Source: an uncultured Lachnospiraceae bacterium (GTDB lineage Bacteria; Bacillota; Clostridia; Lachnospirales; Lachnospiraceae). From it: 64,000 nucleotides of DNA. A model generated the notes under the pieces. It saw nothing but the letters and a program-made list of their open reading frames with translations, had not been told where the DNA came from and did not search any database. Made by a program: the position numbers and the translations under genes. How positions within the stretch are numbered: position 1 is the stretch's first letter; the number at the start of each line of letters is the position of its first letter. Below are positions 7,971-15,159 of this stretch, in pieces. The stretch lies in assembly GCA_945868435.1 (NCBI GenBank), contig CAMBLG010000012.1, positions 1-64,000 of the forward strand, given 5' to 3'.

Positions 7971-8882
7971 TTACATCCACGTATATGTATATGCATTATT
8001 TACATATACCTTGTAACTATTTGGATATATTGTATCATAATTACTATCATACGGAAAATCAAACGTCAGATAATCCACGCTTCCGTCAGTTAGACACTGA
8101 GCAAAACTGTATTCATATCCAATTGCGTTATCATTAGCATCATAGAAAACAACTGATATTATTATGAACTCAAAATTTTTACCAGAATTGTTTGAAACTT
8201 CTGCCATTACATTGTCTGCACCAAAATCTGATTCAACGTCAATTCCATCCTGTCCGCATATCAGATTTGTTCCTTTTTCCACTGTTAGTGTTATTTTGTA
8301 ATCATCATAAGCAACATTATTATAATCATTGTCGTATGGCGCATGGAAAAATAGTGCACATTCAGCTCCGCTCTCAAACGCATAATTGCTATCACTTTCC
8401 GTATCAATCATTTTACCGTTTGAGTAGTAAACAAGCTTTGCAACAAGGCTAACTGTAACCTTGTTGTTATTTTTTAATATTGCAACAACACCATTTCCAG
8501 TGTCTTGCAAAGTTACAGAAATCTTCTTTGTTGCTTCTGTTGCACTAAACTGCTCTTTTACTGTTACTTTGCACTTAAGTGTCTTCTTCCCAACTTTTGC
8601 CTTGATAGTAGCCGAACCAGCCTGCTTCGCGGTTACCTTCCCTTTTGAGCTAACTGTTGCAATAGATTTATTTGAACTAGACCAAGTTACCTTGCTTTTA
8701 GTTCCGCTTACTTTCAATGTAGAAGATTGCCCAACATTAAGAGATAATGCGCTTTTGTTCAACTTAACACTCGCCGCTTGAACAACATCTTGCATTCCTA
8801 CAATATTCTGTATTGGACAACTTGCCGATACAACAATTGATGCAAACAATATAGATAACAACAGTTTCTTTAGTTTTCTCAT
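7971..8882 (-). CDS. Secreted protein with one BIG2 domain
   Basis: 303 residues from the ATG at 8882 (GGAAAGGGG upstream). A Sec signal peptide occupies the first ~37 residues (MRKLKKLLLSILFASIVV, cleavage likely after VQAAS). A bacterial Ig-like group 2 domain follows (about residues 38-110; KSALSLNVGQSSTLKV, WSSSNKSIATVSSKGKVTAK, GSATIKAKVGKKTLKCKVTV). The C-terminal ~190 residues contain a repeated beta-rich motif around YDNDYNNVAYDDYKITLTVE and YDSNYDTIYPNSYKVYVN, two related FxxPYDxxY blocks. There is no sortase motif. BIG2 domains mediate surface adhesion. Its place inside a decayed prophage suggests cargo. Confidence 0.75.
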   Translation of the reverse strand: MRKLKKLLLSILFASIVVSASCPIQNIVGMQDVVQAASVKLNKSALSLNVGQSSTLKVSGTKSKVTWSSSNKSIATVSSKGKVTAKQAGSATIKAKVGKKTLKCKVTVKEQFSATEATKKISVTLQDTGNGVVAILKNNNKVTVSLVAKLVYYSNGKMIDTESDSNYAFESGAECALFFHAPYDNDYNNVAYDDYKITLTVEKGTNLICGQDGIDVESDFGADNVMAEVSNNSGKNFEFIIISVVFYDANDNAIGYEYSFAQCLTDGSVDYLTFDFPYDSNYDTIYPNSYKVYVNNAYTYTWM

Positions 8883-8957
8883 ACAATACCCCTTTCCGAT
8901 GACAACCGACTTTATCAATAGTTTTCTATATTGTACCACCAATAAAGGAGTTTGTCA

Positions 8958-9260
8958 TCAGAAAACAAATACGTTATTACCAGTTCTTCCGTATTCCGAT
9001 TCTGCATATTCTTTTGCGCATCTTCCTATCTCGCTCTTGGAAATTCCAAACTGTTTGTTCAAAATTCCTTGTAAGAGTTGGTTCTGTTGTCGTAGCAATG
9101 CGATTTCCTGTTGTGAAGCATCATAATGCGTTGGAAACTGTCTCCGCAAAGGCAATCAGTTTTCCCATGACGGAGTTAAGAGCCTGAACAAGCGGCTTGA
9201 ATGCGTTAATCAAAGCGCCGCCGACAACGGAGCCTAACTGCTCAAAATTCTGCTTTAATA
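8958..9260 (-). pseudogene. Tape-measure protein fragments, deleted and frameshifted
   Basis: Two pieces of a phage tape-measure protein in different frames. The upstream piece (LGSVVGGALINAFKPLVQALNS, up to a stop at 9121) looks like the mid-region pore or helix segment. The downstream piece (EIALLRQQNQLLQGILNKQF... to TGNNVFVF, ending at 8958) looks like the C-terminal end with its coiled coil. Tape-measure proteins run to many hundreds of residues, so most of the gene is gone. The left side of the fragment begins abruptly next to a plus-strand [2Fe-2S] gene remnant. Confidence 0.65.
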
Positions 9261-9305
9261 TGTCTAGATGAGATAGAACATCTTTTAGATGAATTAAAAC
9301 GCTAG
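9261..9305 (+). pseudogene. 3' end of a second BFD-like [2Fe-2S] gene
   Basis: From TGT at 9261 to the TAG at 9303-9305 the sequence is nearly identical to the last 15 codons of the gene at 1485-1664 (CLDEIEHLLDDLK there, CLDEIEHLLDELK here). Similarity continues through the terminator. The rest of the gene is missing, and the break point joins tape-measure sequence. Confidence 0.7.
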
Positions 9306-9329
9306 ATAACACTGGCACATTTGTGTTCA

Positions 9330-9812
9330 TTATGCAAACCGGAGCTGTCCGGTTTGCTCTGTTTCTATCTTCATATTTCCAGTTCTCTCACACTTGCACA
9401 TCTCTGGAAGATTCGCCCTAACCAATGCCGCAGGAATAGGTGGACAAACCATATTTCCACACTTTTTTACCTGCTCCGTTCTTGAAATGGAATGTCCATC
9501 ACAGTCATGGTCAATTATGTAATCATCCGGAACTCCCTGGCATCCGTACAGTTCCTTTGGTTCAAGCATCCGCAAGCCAATATCCACTATCTGATAATCA
9601 ACTCCGGCGATTGTAACAAGTCCAAACCGGTCATGTGTCGGAATGGTATCTAATGGATCATTAACTTCTTGACCGATACCTTGACCGTAGTACTTAATCA
9701 GAAAGGCTCTGACTTCTCCAAAATGACCATCTCCGGCAGTTATTGTTGGAATAGGCTCTGTAATGTCTCTTCCATCACAATTGTTGTTCATTTGAATAAG
9801 AGTAGTTGTTTT
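9330..9812 (-). pseudogene. C-terminal part of a phage cytosine-C5 DNA methyltransferase
   Basis: About 160 codons matching the target-recognition and C-terminal end of phage Dcm-like enzymes. The segments are ITEPIPTITAGDGHFGEV, NDPLDTIPTHDRFGLV, RMLEPKELYGCQGVPDDYII and the final motif X region KKCGNMVCPPIPAALVRANL. The catalytic PCQ loop, ENV and SAM-binding motifs of the N-terminal half are absent. The reading frame continues open to 9905, but that extension is antisense to the repressor fragment and is not methyltransferase. The deletion joins it head-on to the XRE remnant near 9812. Confidence 0.75.
9334..9357. terminator. Perfect 10-bp bidirectional hairpin
   Basis: GCAAACCGGA pairs exactly with TCCGGTTTGC across GCTG and is followed by TCTGTTT. 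It sits between the [2Fe-2S] remnant and the convergent methyltransferase remnant, whose last codons it overlaps. It is the well-preserved relative of the hairpin at 1689-1712. Confidence 0.65.
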
Positions 9813-10008
9813 GGGAATGGCATTAAATGTTACAGAAGCATGGCTCATGGGATTGGATGTTTCTCCAGAGAGAAAAGATAATTCAAAGCAGGCAGAAGCC
9901 GACATGGATTTGCTTTATAAGTTTTCAATGTTGGACTCAAGAGACAAGCAGACTGTTATGGATATGATCGATTCTATGTTGTCAAGAAAAAAGAGAAGTG
10001 AGACCTAG
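9811..10008 (+). pseudogene. C-terminal remnant of an XRE-family repressor
   Basis: The sequence MALNVTEAWLMGLDV followed by a polar linker and DMDLLYKFSMLDSRDKQTVMDMIDSML is the typical end of a phage or ICE helix-turn-helix regulator, immediately after its DNA-binding domain. The HTH itself is missing, cut off where the methyltransferase remnant begins. An ATG at 9811 exists, but the product could not bind DNA as the family does. It converges with the 47-aa ORF, overlapping at the stop codons. Confidence 0.7.
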
Positions 10009-10148
10009 CCCCACCTCTCCATGAAAAGTTTTATGAATGTATGCAGGTACTCAATTGTGCCTGCATCATTTATGTCTGAAATAATATGTAAAAGTTCTTC
10101 CTTGCGTTCTTCCGTGCATTTAACACAGTAATCTGTGCCCTTATCCAT
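10005..10148 (-). CDS. 47-aa small protein next to the repressor
   Basis: Begins MDKGTDYCVKCTEERKEELL and ends FIKLFMERWG, with a CVKC motif and a helical second half. A GAGGGG site lies 7 bases before the ATG. Its stop overlaps that of the convergent repressor remnant. Short proteins with this helical end (tyrosine/phenylalanine-rich, ending near W) commonly sit beside XRE regulators in clostridial elements, but I cannot name a family or function. Confidence 0.5.
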   Translation of the reverse strand: MDKGTDYCVKCTEERKEELLHIISDINDAGTIEYLHTFIKLFMERWG

Positions 10149-10286
10149 GTAATCGCCCCTCTCATACGTCATGCGTCTGTTGCCTTGTCCGGTGTAAGGA
10201 TATTATAGAACGTTTGTTCGTGATTTGCAATATTATTTTTTTAACAAAATTTCCAAAAATGTTCAGCGAATAAAAATCTATTCCAA

Positions 10287-10320
10287 TTTTTGCCACTTTC
10301 GGTTCAATTTTGCCACTTTT
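10287..10320 (+). repeat. Direct repeat TTTTGCCACTTT upstream of the zinc-ribbon gene
   Basis: Two copies of TTTTGCCACTTT start 20 bases apart (10288 and 10308), roughly 75-105 bases before the start at 10393. Two helical turns of spacing suits a repressor or activator site. No strong promoter hexamers stand out beside it. Confidence 0.35.
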
Positions 10321-10392
10321 CATTTGCTCTCTATTATAAAAGTGTGAAATGTAGTACAATAGTCCTATCAATTTACAAAGGAGTGAGCGATT

Positions 10393-11361
10393 ATGATATG
10401 TCAAAAATGTGGTAAACAGATAAACGATGACTACAAAATGTGTCCATACTGCGGAACACCTGTACATCGGGCTGTGAACACTGGTCAATTTCAACAAAAC
10501 CAACAAAACAATGGCTACAATTTCAGAAATCCACAGATGCCGCAAAGCGGTTCGTACAACTATGGAAACAGGATTCAATACACCAATCATACAAAGAAGA
10601 ATAATACGATTGGAATACTTGCGCTTATATTCGGAATTGTCGGTCTCCTACTGTCATGTATATTTATTGGGATTGTTCCGGCTATCGCCGGAATCGTTCT
10701 TGGAATCGTTGGAATATCTAAAAACAATGGAAAAGGGATGTGCGTTGCAGGGCTTATCTGCGGAATCATCGGCATTCTTGTATTTGCAATAATGCTGTTT
10801 GGGGATGATTCAACAGATAGTGGCAATATTTCCAGCACACAACCTAAACCAGAAGTCACAACAGAGGTTCAGGCTGAATCCGAAGAAGATGAGATAGATG
10901 AATCCGAACCAAAAGAAAAACCTGATAAGGTCGATAATGAATCAGAATCCGAGAAAGAGGAAAAATCAACGGAGAAGTCAGAAAAGCAAATCCGGAAAGA
11001 GTTCATTGATTCATGTCAAGAATTTGACTATAAGAAGATTGCAAGAAATCCGGACGATTATGTTGGTCAGAATTTTAAGGTTACTGTACAAATATCTTCC
11101 ATTTCTACCGGCGGCTGGCTAACAGATGGATACATGAAAGCATTCACAGATGATGGGAGTGGGTATTACTTCGATAATATGATTTACATTTTTGACGATC
11201 AGGATGAAAATTCATCATACTATGTCAATGTTCTGGAGGATGATGTTATAACCGTTTACGGAACATTTGAGGGAATGGTAGAATCCCAAAATGCATTGAA
11301 CGGCGAAAAGAGCGATGATATTGCATTGCATATGAAATACGCCGAATTGATTTCAGAATAA
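10393..11361 (+). CDS. Zinc-ribbon membrane protein with extracellular OB-like domain
   Basis: 322 residues with an AAAGGAG site 6-7 bases upstream. An N-terminal zinc ribbon (CQKCGK...CPYCGT, residues 3-22) is followed by a Gln/Asn-rich linker and two membrane segments with a DUF4190-like pattern (GILALIFGIVGLLLSCIFIG... and MCVAGLICGIIGILVFAIMLF). Next is an acidic Glu/Ser/Lys stalk of ~60 residues. The C-terminal domain of ~120 residues starts EFIDSCQEFDYKKIARNPDDYVGQ and resembles OB-fold modules of secreted lipoproteins. Proteins of this type are widespread in Firmicutes elements with no known role. The gene ends the prophage zone in its own orientation. Confidence 0.7.
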   Translation: MICQKCGKQINDDYKMCPYCGTPVHRAVNTGQFQQNQQNNGYNFRNPQMPQSGSYNYGNRIQYTNHTKKNNTIGILALIFGIVGLLLSCIFIGIVPAIAGIVLGIVGISKNNGKGMCVAGLICGIIGILVFAIMLFGDDSTDSGNISSTQPKPEVTTEVQAESEEDEIDESEPKEKPDKVDNESESEKEEKSTEKSEKQIRKEFIDSCQEFDYKKIARNPDDYVGQNFKVTVQISSISTGGWLTDGYMKAFTDDGSGYYFDNMIYIFDDQDENSSYYVNVLEDDVITVYGTFEGMVESQNALNGEKSDDIALHMKYAELISE

Positions 11362-11376
11362 TATAAAAGATATCTA

Positions 11377-11402
11377 GGATGCCAATCACGGCACCCTGTT
11401 TT
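11377..11402 (+). terminator. Terminator of the zinc-ribbon gene
   Basis: GGATGCC (11377-11383) pairs with GGCACCC (11390-11396), one A-C mismatch, followed by TGTTTTCG, 16 bases beyond the stop. Confidence 0.5.
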
Positions 11403-11473
11403 CGTCTATGATGGTATCTGTACCTCCTACGCTGTCGCAGGGTATGTAAATCCTGTAATAAATTCTTGATTCC

Positions 11474-11504
11474 CGCGCACCCTAGCCACGAAAGGTGGTG
11501 CATT
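11474..11504 (+). promoter_or_regulatory. Second copy of the ribosome-site leader hairpin
   Basis: GCACC (11477-11481) pairs with GGTGC (11497-11501), and AAAGG at 11491-11495 lies in the loop just before the ATG at 11505. Sequence and spacing follow the leader at 1454-1484 closely (CRCACCCTA, CGAAAGG, TGGTG). Confidence 0.45.
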
Positions 11505-11669
11505 ATGAATCAGAAAATCAAAACAACTCCAAATGGTCAACCTGCCTGTGCCTATGATGACGGCAATATACCGGATGTTGACCTACCAAATGGCGAAGAT
11601 GTCGTAAAACCGATCGAACCATTACCGGAATCGACCAGACCGCGCAAAGATGGACCGGGAGGGGATTAA
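11505..11669 (+). CDS. 54-aa Pro/Asp-rich small prophage protein
   Basis: Begins MNQKIKTTPNGQPACAYDDG and ends RPRKDGPGGD. It is soluble and probably unstructured, with no recognised domain. The start follows AAAGG by 9 bases. It shares its unusual leader with the [2Fe-2S] gene at 1485, so both were probably controlled alike in the parent phage. It is the last gene attributable to the prophage. Confidence 0.5.
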   Translation: MNQKIKTTPNGQPACAYDDGNIPDVDLPNGEDVVKPIEPLPESTRPRKDGPGGD

Positions 11670-11681
11670 TTTTTCCCTCCC
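11657..11681 (+). terminator. GGGAGGG/CCCTCCC hairpin
   Basis: A perfect 7-bp GC-rich stem with an 11-base T-rich loop overlaps the end of the 54-aa gene. No T tract follows on either strand, so it may be a weak terminator or a roadblock between convergent genes. Confidence 0.4.
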
Positions 11682-11728
11682 AGTTTGACCTCGCTTGCTG
11701 ACTGCCGCCACTTTTGCCCTATCCTTTT

Positions 11729-12733
11729 CTATTCATTGACGATGACTGTCATGCGCGCTTTGCTGCCGTCCTCCTTCGCATAAATATATGCTTTTCCGAC
11801 TGACAGCGCACAAATCTTTCCATTCTCATCTACCGTCACAACATTCGTATTCGAACTGGAATATTCCGGTTTATTTCCCGATGAGACTTTCACCTTCGCC
11901 TGATAGCTTTCCCCAACTGTAAGCGAAACCTGTCCCGTATCAAATGTGATCGTCGGCTTTTTCACGGTAACCTCACACATCTTGCTGACGCCATCCACGG
12001 TAACGGTAATGATCGCAGTTCCGTTTTTCAGAGCTGTGACCGTACCATCATCGTCAACGATTACAACGCTTTTTTTGTTGGATTTCCACTTGGGATTACT
12101 TTTGGATGTGGATTGAACAGATAGCTTTACCGTTTCCTTTCGGTAAAGCGAAATTGCACTGCTGCTTAAGCGCACGGTCGGCTTTTTTACCTTGACCTTG
12201 CAGGTTACACTGGTCTTATCCGCCGTGACCGTAATAACAGTCTCCCCCGGCTTCTTTGCAGTGATAAGACCGGTCTCATCCACCGATGCAACGCTGGATT
12301 TGCTGGATTTGTATGTTGCTGCATGCCCGGTAGATACAGTAGCCTTCAGCCTGATGCTGTATCCGTTCTCCATTGATATGTTTTTCTGACTTAATGTAAT
12401 AACCGTCTTTGCAACCGTTACCTTGCAGCTTGCTTCCCCGTTTGCAATCTTTGCGGTAATTGTTGCTGTTCCGGCCTTTTTCGCAGTAATCTTCCCGTAA
12501 GTATTTACGGAAGCCACGGTAGAGTCGCTGGAAGAAAACTTGGGCTTCTTTCCCGTGGATGTAACTGCAGTTAAATAAAACTCATCCCCGATTTTCATAG
12601 TCTTTGAATATTGTGTCAGCAGTACATATTCGTAACCTGACGCATATGCATTTGTATTGCAATCGGTGATGAACAGCATGGAAACCATGCAGATGACAGC
12701 CAGTGCTGCCCTATAGATTCTCTTGTGTGACAT
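11729..12733 (-). CDS. Secreted protein of four BIG2 repeats
   Basis: 334 residues from the ATG at 12733, chosen for the AGGGGGA site 4 bases upstream; earlier in-frame codons lack one. A signal peptide (MSHKRIYRAALAVICMVSMLF) ends near residue 30. Four tandem bacterial Ig-like group 2 domains of about 75-80 residues follow. Each ends in the pattern TxxxKGTAxITxxxxxxxxxCxVxV and carries SSSxxxVxSVxxxGxIxA. There is no sortase signal or membrane anchor, so retention at the surface must be by another means. Each repeat has a single cysteine near its C-terminal strand, an uncommon feature shared with the BIG2 protein at 7971. Confidence 0.75.
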   Translation of the reverse strand: MSHKRIYRAALAVICMVSMLFITDCNTNAYASGYEYVLLTQYSKTMKIGDEFYLTAVTSTGKKPKFSSSDSTVASVNTYGKITAKKAGTATITAKIANGEASCKVTVAKTVITLSQKNISMENGYSIRLKATVSTGHAATYKSSKSSVASVDETGLITAKKPGETVITVTADKTSVTCKVKVKKPTVRLSSSAISLYRKETVKLSVQSTSKSNPKWKSNKKSVVIVDDDGTVTALKNGTAIITVTVDGVSKMCEVTVKKPTITFDTGQVSLTVGESYQAKVKVSSGNKPEYSSSNTNVVTVDENGKICALSVGKAYIYAKEDGSKARMTVIVNE

Positions 12734-12849
12734 TCCATTCCCCCTTCTCATTCCGGGCAAAATGTCACGGCAATCAGCTATATACAACCTAACACATCTG
12801 CATGGATTTGTAAAGATTTGGTAATGCATTTCGGGGGCTATTCTTGTAA

Positions 12850-13413
12850 TTACACAATATCCACCTGGCAGGTACGCATTGCCTCAATGGCCGTGCGGTG
12901 TGATTCCGGTGTCACGCAGGCGCACGCACTGTCGATCACGCGGATTGTGGCTTCCGGCGCAGCCATCTTGGCAGGTAACACGTTGCTGATGACACAGATC
13001 CCAGTACATACGCCCATAAAGTCCACCTGCAGTTCGCCATATTCTTTATAATCCTTAGCAATGTCTTTTATGGCCAGCATCAGCTCCTCACTTCCGAAGG
13101 TCGGCTTGTCGATCACATGAATCCGGTCCGCCTCACAATTCGCATGCACTGCTTCCATAATCGCAGGAACGATCTGCCAGCCCTCCTCGCCCCGCTGGGT
13201 ATGGACCACCGGAAGCTTCCTCCCCTCCTGGGTTTCCAGATAATGCTCATCATGGGTATCCCTTGTTAAAAACACCTCGTCATATCCGCCATATACAATG
13301 ACATCCACAATCTTCGGAATCACCGCTTCACACGCCTTGTTGCCAAGCGCACCTGTGGTGAAATCCTTCTGCATATCTACAATTACGGCTACTTTATACA
13401 TTGGTTTTTCCAT
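12850..13413 (-). CDS. Nicotinamidase-type cysteine hydrolase (isochorismatase family)
   Basis: 187 residues with all three catalytic residues of the nicotinamidase/isochorismatase fold: D13 in VIVDMQKDF, K103 in IDKPTFGS and C140 in GVCTGICVISN. The family hydrolyses amides such as nicotinamide to nicotinate (NAD salvage). Metal-ligand positions TRDTHDEHY (residues 50-58) also fit a nicotinamidase rather than an isochorismatase. The start has a GGGGAGGGG site 7 bases upstream; M5 is an alternative. It is transcribed alone behind a long leader of about 200 bases that contains a broken ORF. Confidence 0.8.
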   Translation of the reverse strand: MEKPMYKVAVIVDMQKDFTTGALGNKACEAVIPKIVDVIVYGGYDEVFLTRDTHDEHYLETQEGRKLPVVHTQRGEEGWQIVPAIMEAVHANCEADRIHVIDKPTFGSEELMLAIKDIAKDYKEYGELQVDFMGVCTGICVISNVLPAKMAAPEATIRVIDSACACVTPESHRTAIEAMRTCQVDIV

Positions 13414-13430
13414 TTGTCACCCCTCCCCAA

Positions 13431-13536
13431 TTATTTCATCAGTTCTTCTGCGTTTCTCCTGTCCCACCTATAGATTTTCCCCGTTCTTTACGATCACCTG
13501 GCGATACCCGTCCGCCGAATCTTTTGGAATCCTCTG
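13431..13536 (-). pseudogene. Frameshifted ORF remnant in the hydrolase leader
   Basis: Reading from CAG at 13536, the minus strand encodes RIPKDSADGYRQVIVKNG. A run of four G (13479-13482) then shifts the frame. Removing one G would continue KIYRWDRRNAEELMK and stop. The join reads like a natural protein end, so this is probably the relic of a small gene. Its front part is gone (TAA at 13537-13539). Family unknown. Confidence 0.4.
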
Positions 13537-13617
13537 TTAAATTTAATCTACATAGCTTTTTCCAGTTCGTTTTACACATTTCATGAGTGTAATTATGATT
13601 TTTTATCTCATTTAATT

Positions 13618-13647
13618 ATTATAGTTTTAGCAACACCGTTAGAACAA
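13618..13647 (-). promoter_or_regulatory. Promoter of the nicotinamidase-type gene
   Basis: On the minus strand TTGTTC (13642-13647) and TATAAT (13618-13623) are 18 bases apart. It would give a leader of about 200 bases. Of the 324-base gap 13414-13737, the rest holds the ORF relic and the upstream terminator. Confidence 0.5.
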
Positions 13648-13682
13648 ATTCGTTTTGCTTTTCTATATATCCTCATTATAAC

Positions 13683-13713
13683 AAAAGGACATTCAAAGTT
13701 CTGAATGTCCTTT
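13683..13713 (-). terminator. Terminator of the GH2-symporter operon
   Basis: GGACATTC/GAATGTCC (8 bp perfect, 8-base loop) followed on the minus strand by TTTTG, 25 bases beyond the symporter stop. Confidence 0.7.
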
Positions 13714-13737
13714 CGCTATATCACATATTATTCTATT

Positions 13738-15141
13738 TTACTTGTTGCCCTGTGCGGCTCTTCTGCTCTGCAGCTCTGCCACATTTGCCTCTACCCTTGA
13801 CTTTGACAGCGGATATACGAACAACAGCACCAGTCCGCATAAGATGTAGATGACTGCCGGGAAGAAGGTAGACAGGTTGTAGATTCCTTTGGCTACTTCC
13901 TGTGTCTGGCCTGCTGCCAGCTCATCGTATCCGATCCATCCCAGTGCCCATCCGGACAAGCCACCGGCGATTGCCTGGCCAATCTTTCTGGAGAAGGAGT
14001 ACAGACCGTAAATGGTGCCGTCGTCGCGGTTACCGTTCTTCACTTCCATGTCGTCGATTACATCCGTAACCAGTGCCCAGCACTGCATCTGGAAGAAGTA
14101 CATGCCGAGCATTGCAAGGAATACCAGGCCTACGAACAGCCACACGTTGGTGATCCTCATGCAGCCGATAATGAAATACAGTGCACCGGATACAAACATT
14201 CCGATCATACTGCACTCGCGTTTTCCGAACTTTGCAGCCATCTGGGTGGATACGGCTGCAAGAATGATCATACAAGGAAGCATGAGCAGCGAGAACACAG
14301 ACAATGCTGTCGTATTCTTAAAGTAATCTGCGAACAGATAGTTGTTGACCCCCTGTGACATCAGAGATGCCAAAAGAAGTAAGATAGCGGACAGGATCAG
14401 GCCGATCAGTGATCTGCTGGAAACCAGTGTCGCCAATGTCTTACCAACAGAAACTCTCTGCCCCTCCGGCTTCGGCACATACTCCACACGCTCGGTTGTC
14501 AGTGTATAGCACAGCAGGTAGCAGATGATTGCACACACGGAGAAAATGCCTGCGATCAATGACATACTGGAAGCAGATACCACCTTATTGCCCTGTGCAT
14601 CCGTATGGTAAACGATCATAGGCGCTGCCACACCGATCAGAATACCTGCGATTCCGCCGCCCATGGAGCGGAATACAGAAAGGGAGCATCTATCCTTCGG
14701 CTCGCTGGAGATCACAGATGCCATGGAACCGTAAGGAATGTTGATTGAGGTATAGAAGATGGAGCCCCAGAGAATATATGTCACGAACATGTAGGCAACC
14801 TTTGCTCCGTAAGGCGCATCCACTAAAAATGACTGATACATTAAGAAGGACGCCAAAGCTACAAACGCGCACATTCTCAGAATCCACGGGCGAATACGTC
14901 CGTTCTTGGTAGGCTTGGAATTATCAACAATCCGTCCCATTCCGATGTCCGTGAAGGCATCAATACATCTTGCAACCAAAAACATCGTGCCGACCATACC
15001 TGCAGAGATACCCATGATCTTGGTATAGAATACCATGACATACGTACTTGCAAAGATAAAGGAAAAATCGTTTGCAACATCGCCCAGCATGTAGCCGAAC
15101 TTGTCGCGGAGGCCAAACGGCCTTACACCTTGTTTACTCAT
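13738..15141 (-). CDS. GPH-family sugar:cation symporter
   Basis: 467 residues, the usual length for glycoside-pentoside-hexuronide:cation symporters of the MFS. Twelve hydrophobic segments are visible. The N-terminal signature is GYMLGDVANDFSFIFASTYVMVFYT with the DxxND-like acidic pair used for cation coupling. The cytoplasmic loop after TM2 carries CIDAFTDIGMGRIVDNS and NGRIRPWIL, the classic GPH motif (D, RxG, KxGRxRPW). It likely imports the glycoside cut by the GH2 enzyme encoded 18 bases upstream. The start has GGGGG 8 bases upstream. The substrate (galactoside, glucuronide or other) cannot be told from sequence. Confidence 0.88.
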   Translation of the reverse strand: MSKQGVRPFGLRDKFGYMLGDVANDFSFIFASTYVMVFYTKIMGISAGMVGTMFLVARCIDAFTDIGMGRIVDNSKPTKNGRIRPWILRMCAFVALASFLMYQSFLVDAPYGAKVAYMFVTYILWGSIFYTSINIPYGSMASVISSEPKDRCSLSVFRSMGGGIAGILIGVAAPMIVYHTDAQGNKVVSASSMSLIAGIFSVCAIICYLLCYTLTTERVEYVPKPEGQRVSVGKTLATLVSSRSLIGLILSAILLLLASLMSQGVNNYLFADYFKNTTALSVFSLLMLPCMIILAAVSTQMAAKFGKRECSMIGMFVSGALYFIIGCMRITNVWLFVGLVFLAMLGMYFFQMQCWALVTDVIDDMEVKNGNRDDGTIYGLYSFSRKIGQAIAGGLSGWALGWIGYDELAAGQTQEVAKGIYNLSTFFPAVIYILCGLVLLFVYPLSKSRVEANVAELQSRRAAQGNK

Positions 15142-15159
15142 AACCTAATCCCCCTGTCA

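Noticed and set aside
9813-9905. N-terminal extension of the methyltransferase fragment
   Set aside because: The codons are antisense to the XRE remnant and show no methyltransferase motif, so the pseudogene was ended near 9812.
13414-13540. Possible glycine or guanidine riboswitch in the hydrolase leader
   Set aside because: Only short fragments resemble the consensus; the sequence is better explained as a frameshifted ORF relic.
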